A DNA stretch of 33,167 bases from UBA5186 sp040005095 (GTDB taxonomy: Bacteria > Actinomycetota > Thermoleophilia > Gaiellales > Gaiellaceae). Location of the stretch: contig JBDTZN010000016.1 in NCBI GenBank assembly GCA_040005095.1, positions 1 to 33,167 on the forward strand. Direction: 5' to 3'. A program made the translations under genes and the position numbers. Positions 29,544 through 33,167 of this stretch are shown here, piece by piece. How positions within the stretch are numbered: position 1 is the first letter of the stretch; the number at the start of each line of letters is the position of its first letter. A model generated the notes under the pieces. That model saw nothing but the letters and a program-made list of their open reading frames with translations. It was not told the origin of the DNA and did not search any database.

Positions 29544-31097
29544 CTAGCGCAGCGAAAACGGCCGCGAGACGAACAGCGACGACCGGTCGCGGTTGAACCG
29601 CGCGGTGATCCGGATCGCGTACGTGTACGTGCCGGGCGGCAACGGCTGCGCGAGGCGGAACGCCATCGGGCGATACGGCAGCAGCGGCCCCGATGCGGTC
29701 AGCTCGCCGGCCGGCCCCCAGCCGTCCAGCTCCGAGGAGAGCAGCAGCTCGTCCCGGGGAGGCATGGTCGCCGCATCGAAGACGCCGGCGCTGTAGGTCG
29801 CCTCCTCCTCGGCCCTCGCGGTGAACGCGACACCGCCGCGTCCGAAGTCGAACTGGGTGCGTGCGCCGACCACCCCGTTCGTGTGGCGCCACATCGCCTC
29901 GCGCCCCGAGCAGCGTCCCTCGTCGGCGGCGATGGCGGCCCGGACGACGAGTGCTGCCGGCCGCATGCTGAGATCGGCGCGGAACAGCCCGCTCTGGAAG
30001 CGGTCGCGGTCGGACTCGTCGTCGAGGTGGAAGTAGTTGAGCGACTGGATGGACGGATCGCAGTTCGCGACGTGGACGAGCTGCCCGTAGATCTGCGCCT
30101 GCTTCGCCTCGCTGATCAGCCGCACGTTCTCGCGGCCGCGGTACGCGCGCGATGCCTGGAGCGGCTCCTTCGCCTGCCAGCCCACCTCGTCGAGGACGAA
30201 GGTCGCGTGCTCCGGCGGCGCGAATGCGGGCGGAAGGTCGGTCGCCCCGGGCAGCGGGCTCGGGAGCTGAAACCCCTCGGCGAACGTCGGCTGCGCCGTG
30301 CCGTTGAAGGCGTCCCAGAACGCCTGCTTGATCCGGTCGAGGTTGATCACGCCGGCGTTCGGATAGCGATAGCCGACCGCCAGCGAGTCGGTGTTCGACT
30401 GGGGGTAGGGATGGAAGCTGAGCGCGTCCATGATCGGCGTCGTGCGGCCGCTGGCGCGGTAGGCGGCACCCATGTTCGCGAGGTAGTGCACGGGCGAAGT
30501 CGAGATGTTCGACCGGGCGCGGCAGTTGTCGTTCCCGCGCGGCGAGAGCCCCACGCCGATCACCTGGATCTGCGGGTTCGCTCCCTTCAGCGCGTCGTAA
30601 GACGCCGCGAGCAGGTGCTCGTAAAAGGCGCCTGCGGCCGGGCGGCAGCGGGAGTCGTACTGAGGCTGCCAGAAGCGCCACACGTTCCCCTCGTTGCCGA
30701 CGATGTAGTCGGTGACCATCGGAAACCGCGTGACCAGCGTCTGCAGGTACGCGATGTACTGCGCGGCGCCGAATGGGTTGCCCGTGATTGCCCGCGCCTT
30801 GCTCGTTCCGATCGCGAAGACGATCCTCACGTGATGGCGCGCGGCGGCTTCGAGCGCCTGCTGGATCATGTCCGCGTGGGCGATCCCGGTCGGATTGGCG
30901 GGACCGAATGGGACAGTGACCGTGTTCTGCTTCAGCCCGAGAGCCTCGGCGCGGGCGTAAAAGTTCTCAGCCGCCTCGGCGGAGGGCGAGAACTTCCCGC
31001 CGTCGTCGGTCACGCCGAAGTCGCCGGCGGACGCGGGCGCGGCGAAGGCCAGCGCCAGGAGGGCGCACACAAGCGATTTCAGTAGCGGCGGCTTCAT
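29544..31097 (-). CDS. Secreted clan-A glycoside-hydrolase-like protein
   Basis: The 517-aa product has a signal peptide (LVCALLALAFAAPASA, cleavage near residue 24). A TIM-barrel-like domain follows (about 25-390) with the two clan GH-A glutamates in suitable places: Glu136 in VGNEGNVW (acid/base type) and Glu304 in LDEVGW (nucleophile type). The last 100 or so residues look like a beta-sandwich. The substrate is unknown; family-level assignment (GH5/GH39-like) is not possible by eye. ATG 31097 lacks a ribosome site. The gene ends 7 nt upstream of the -35 of the SOS-controlled LysM gene. Confidence 0.83.
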   Translation of the reverse strand: MKPPLLKSLVCALLALAFAAPASAGDFGVTDDGGKFSPSAEAAENFYARAEALGLKQNTVTVPFGPANPTGIAHADMIQQALEAAARHHVRIVFAIGTSKARAITGNPFGAAQYIAYLQTLVTRFPMVTDYIVGNEGNVWRFWQPQYDSRCRPAAGAFYEHLLAASYDALKGANPQIQVIGVGLSPRGNDNCRARSNISTSPVHYLANMGAAYRASGRTTPIMDALSFHPYPQSNTDSLAVGYRYPNAGVINLDRIKQAFWDAFNGTAQPTFAEGFQLPSPLPGATDLPPAFAPPEHATFVLDEVGWQAKEPLQASRAYRGRENVRLISEAKQAQIYGQLVHVANCDPSIQSLNYFHLDDESDRDRFQSGLFRADLSMRPAALVVRAAIAADEGRCSGREAMWRHTNGVVGARTQFDFGRGGVAFTARAEEEATYSAGVFDAATMPPRDELLLSSELDGWGPAGELTASGPLLPYRPMAFRLAQPLPPGTYTYAIRITARFNRDRSSLFVSRPFSLR

Positions 31098-31178
31098 CGA
31101 GAGGGGGTCCCGCAGGAAGTCGGATTCTTAGCGCACTTTCAACAGGGCCGTACGGACCACCTGCAAATGCCCGGAGTC

Positions 31179-32198
31179 CTAGAGTCGGGCGAGCACCGCG
31201 TCGACGAGCTTTGCCGGGCCGAAACGGACCGGATCGTCCGTGGGGAGCCCGGTCTCGGCTTCCGTAGCGGCAATTGCGGCCCGCGCATCGCCTTCGGACA
31301 CCGCGCGTGTGTTCAGCGCCACCGCCCCCACCTTGGCCGGACGCTGCGGCAGCGAGATCGCCTCGTACAGATCGATCAATTCCCTCAACGGGGGGATCGG
31401 ATACGGCCTCGCGTCGTCCACCTCCATGTTGATCCGCCCCACTTCGTGGCAGAGCACGTAGAGGTGCGGTGCGCTGCCGTGCAGGAGCCCGACCGTGACG
31501 CCCGAGTAGAGGGGGTGCAGGATCGCGCCCTGACCCTCGACCCAGAGCAGCTCGCCGCCGCGCTCGTGCCCTTCGACCACGAGACGCTCGGCCGCGCCTG
31601 CGAGGAAGTCCGAGACGACCGCGTCGACCGCGATCCCCCAGCCTGCGATCGCCATCCCCGTCTGGCCGGTGGGGACGAGCAGCGACTTCAGCCCGCGCCG
31701 CCGCGCCTCGGCGTCGAGCTCGCACGAGACGGTCATCTTCCCGATCGCGCAGTCGGAGCCGACGGTCAGGACGATCTGCGCCGGCACCTCGAGGTTCGCG
31801 CCCGTCGCGGTGGACAGGTCCGGCGGAGGCTTGCGCAGATCGCGGAGCTCCACCCCGCGTTCGCGAGCCAGCTCGGCCAGCGCAGGGTCGTCGGAGAGGA
31901 AGACGTGCAGGCCGTTCTCGACGTGGAGGCCCTGCTCGATACAGGCGCGGAGGATCTCCATCCACGCCGGCGGAAAGCGCCCCCCCTGCGTGGCGACGCC
32001 GACGGTGGCCGTGTCGGGCTCGTACGCGAAAGCGGCGTCGACCGAGCCGACGACCGGAAAGCCCTCGTGCGTCTCCCCCGCGCGCTCCGAGTCGTAGATC
32101 GCGACGACGGTCTCGGGCGCGTACCGCAGGATCCCTCGCAGCGTCTTCCCGTAATGCGTGTCGGCGGACTTGCCCTCAGCGAGCACTAACCGCTTCAT
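31179..32198 (-). CDS. dgcN: DUF1611 protein, probable D-glutamate N-acetyltransferase DgcN
   Basis: The 339-aa protein has an N-terminal Rossmann-like domain (LAEGKSADTHYGKT, VGVATQGGRFP) and a P-loop-type domain starting GSDCAIGKMT (147-156), with VEGQGAILHP near 220, the DUF1611 pattern. Members paired with an enolase-superfamily epimerase have been named DgcN: they acetylate D-glutamate so that DgcA can racemise it toward N-acetyl-L-glutamate. The downstream overlap of 23 nt with the epimerase gene supports that pairing. ATG 32198 has an AGGGG ribosome site. Without the pair the assignment would be only DUF1611. Confidence 0.82.
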   Translation of the reverse strand: MKRLVLAEGKSADTHYGKTLRGILRYAPETVVAIYDSERAGETHEGFPVVGSVDAAFAYEPDTATVGVATQGGRFPPAWMEILRACIEQGLHVENGLHVFLSDDPALAELARERGVELRDLRKPPPDLSTATGANLEVPAQIVLTVGSDCAIGKMTVSCELDAEARRRGLKSLLVPTGQTGMAIAGWGIAVDAVVSDFLAGAAERLVVEGHERGGELLWVEGQGAILHPLYSGVTVGLLHGSAPHLYVLCHEVGRINMEVDDARPYPIPPLRELIDLYEAISLPQRPAKVGAVALNTRAVSEGDARAAIAATEAETGLPTDDPVRFGPAKLVDAVLARL

Positions 32199-33167
32199 GG
32201 ACCCCTAGGCCGGGCTCGTCGGAAGGAAGCTGGACACCGTCGACGAGCTCGACGCCGGGCCACGGATCCCCGGCGAGGAGCAGGTTTCCGTCGAGATCGA
32301 CGTGGTCGCAGAGGCTCGCCATCTGGCAGCCCGCGGAGATCCCGAGCCCCGACTCGACCATGCAGCCGAGCATCACGCCGAGGCCGAGAGCCCGCGCTGC
32401 GTGAGCCATGCGGACGCCCTCGCGGATCCCGCCCGACTTCGCCAGCTTGATGTTGATCCCGTGTGCGCGCTCCGCGCATGCCGCGACGTCCGCGAGCGTG
32501 TGGCAGTCCTCGTCGACGTAGACCGGGATCGGGGAGCGGCGCTTCAGCTCGGGCCCGCCCGGATCGCCCGCGACAAGCGGCTGCTCGGCGTACTCGACGC
32601 CCAGCTCGGCCATCTGCGGGAGGTACTCCAGCGCCTCGTCGAGGGACCAGGCCTCGTTGACGTCGAACTGGAGCGGCACGTCGGCCACGGCGCGCACCGC
32701 CCGCACGCGCTCGACGTCGAGCGCGTCGCGGGCACCGAGCTTCAGCTTCAGCCGCCTGTACCGGCCCTGAACCTTCTCGGCGCGCCGGGCCATGTCGTCG
32801 GGATCCCCGAGCCAGATCGTCCACGACGTAGGAGGGCCGGCACGGCGCAGCCCAAGGAGTCGCCAGACGGGCTGTCCGGTCAGCTTCCCGCACAGGTCGT
32901 GGAGCGCAGCGTCGAGCGCGGCGCGCGCTGCGTACTCGCCGGGAGGGAGCCGCTCGCCGATCTCCTCGAGCGCGAACGGGTCGTCCCCGAGCAGGTCGCG
33001 GGCACTGTCCAGATACGCGAGCGCCGAGGCCGCGCTCTCGTCGTAGCGCTCGATCGGCGCCGCCTCGCCGTAGCCGTTCTCGGCGCCGTGCCTGAGCTCC
33101 ACGTGCACCACTTCGGCCTCGTCCTCGGCCCCGCGCGAGATCGTGAAGGTCTCGGCGAGGCGAAGGG
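32176..33167 (-). CDS. dgcA: Enolase-superfamily epimerase, probable N-acetyl-D-glutamate racemase DgcA (5' end outside window)
   Basis: The visible 329 residues cover nearly the whole enzyme; the frame runs open to the right edge, and upstream codons (LRLAETFTISRG) still fit the capping domain, so the start lies outside. Motifs of the muconate-lactonising/dipeptide-epimerase group are present: KLKLG (KxK catalytic Lys pair), FDVNEAW, EQPL, DEDC and NIKLAKSGG (second catalytic Lys), followed by GCMVESGLGI. By itself it reads as L-Ala-D/L-Glu epimerase; the adjacent DUF1611 gene favours DgcA. The two would convert D-glutamate, for example from peptidoglycan, into usable L-glutamate. Confidence 0.85.
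   Translation of the reverse strand, partial: LRLAETFTISRGAEDEAEVVHVELRHGAENGYGEAAPIERYDESAASALAYLDSARDLLGDDPFALEEIGERLPPGEYAARAALDAALHDLCGKLTGQPVWRLLGLRRAGPPTSWTIWLGDPDDMARRAEKVQGRYRRLKLKLGARDALDVERVRAVRAVADVPLQFDVNEAWSLDEALEYLPQMAELGVEYAEQPLVAGDPGGPELKRRSPIPVYVDEDCHTLADVAACAERAHGINIKLAKSGGIREGVRMAHAARALGLGVMLGCMVESGLGISAGCQMASLCDHVDLDGNLLLAGDPWPGVELVDGVQLPSDEPGLGVHEAVSAR

Noticed and set aside
1..33167. CRISPR arrays, tRNA/rRNA genes, insertion sequences, prophage or defence islands
   Set aside because: No regularly spaced direct repeats, cloverleaf sequences, transposase motifs or phage genes were found; gene order is that of a stable core-chromosome region.

Overview
The window is about 33 kb of very GC-rich bacterial chromosome with tight, often 4-nt-overlapping gene packing. 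Gene content points to an actinobacterium: mycobacterial-type integration host factor (mIHF) beside gmk and rpoZ, a PyrR-type pyr operon, Shine-Dalgarno-less starts preceded directly by TANNNT boxes, and a CGAAC-N4-GTTCG LexA operator. A deep lineage such as Thermoleophilia (Gaiellales/Solirubrobacterales) would fit, but this is inference from gene content and order. No tRNA, rRNA, CRISPR array, insertion sequence or prophage gene was seen.

Left block (1-19835, all minus strand, read right to left). The pyrimidine operon pyrR-pyrB-pyrC-carA-carB-pyrK-pyrD makes dihydroorotate and oxidises it with an NAD-linked PyrDK dehydrogenase; pyrE and pyrF are absent. Upstream of pyrR lie a PyrR-binding RNA hairpin, a strong ribosome site and a 13-codon leader ORF overlapping the pyrR start, which suggests translational control. 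A separate near-leaderless promoter then drives mihF-gmk-rpoZ. After a 180-nt gap come coaBC (pantothenate to phosphopantetheine) and a moxR-DUF58-transglutaminase cassette, a sugar-phosphate nucleotidyltransferase, a TPR protein, an unrecognised membrane protein and dtd. A hairpin plus U-tract separates dtd from rimP-nusA, and nusA runs off the left edge.

Middle block (19836-27839). A secreted protein with a possible post-COAP-1 domain has a perfect inverted repeat next to its ribosome site and ends at a large shared terminator facing an Erm/KsgA-type rRNA methyltransferase. Divergent from that are an M29 aminopeptidase and an S9 prolyl-oligopeptidase-type peptidase, translationally coupled. 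A minus-strand operon follows: RNase Z, a 71-aa DUF2007-like protein, a small SAM methyltransferase and a secreted P-domain protein.

Right block (27840-33167). An HD-GYP signalling protein is split by a 1-nt frameshift. It converges on a 79-aa membrane-anchored LysM protein whose promoter (TTGACA-N17-TAGCAT) carries two LexA boxes, making it a strong candidate SOS-induced division inhibitor of the YneA/ChiZ/DivS kind. A secreted clan-A glycoside-hydrolase-like protein and a DgcN-DgcA pair (D-glutamate catabolism; dgcA cut by the right edge) complete the window.

Most genes are ordinary housekeeping. The points most worth following are the dual-LexA LysM promoter, the PyrR site with its leader ORF, the terminator in the rimP-nusA leader, the recurrent leaderless starts, the HD-GYP frameshift and the two convergent gene pairs sharing one CTAG as both stops.
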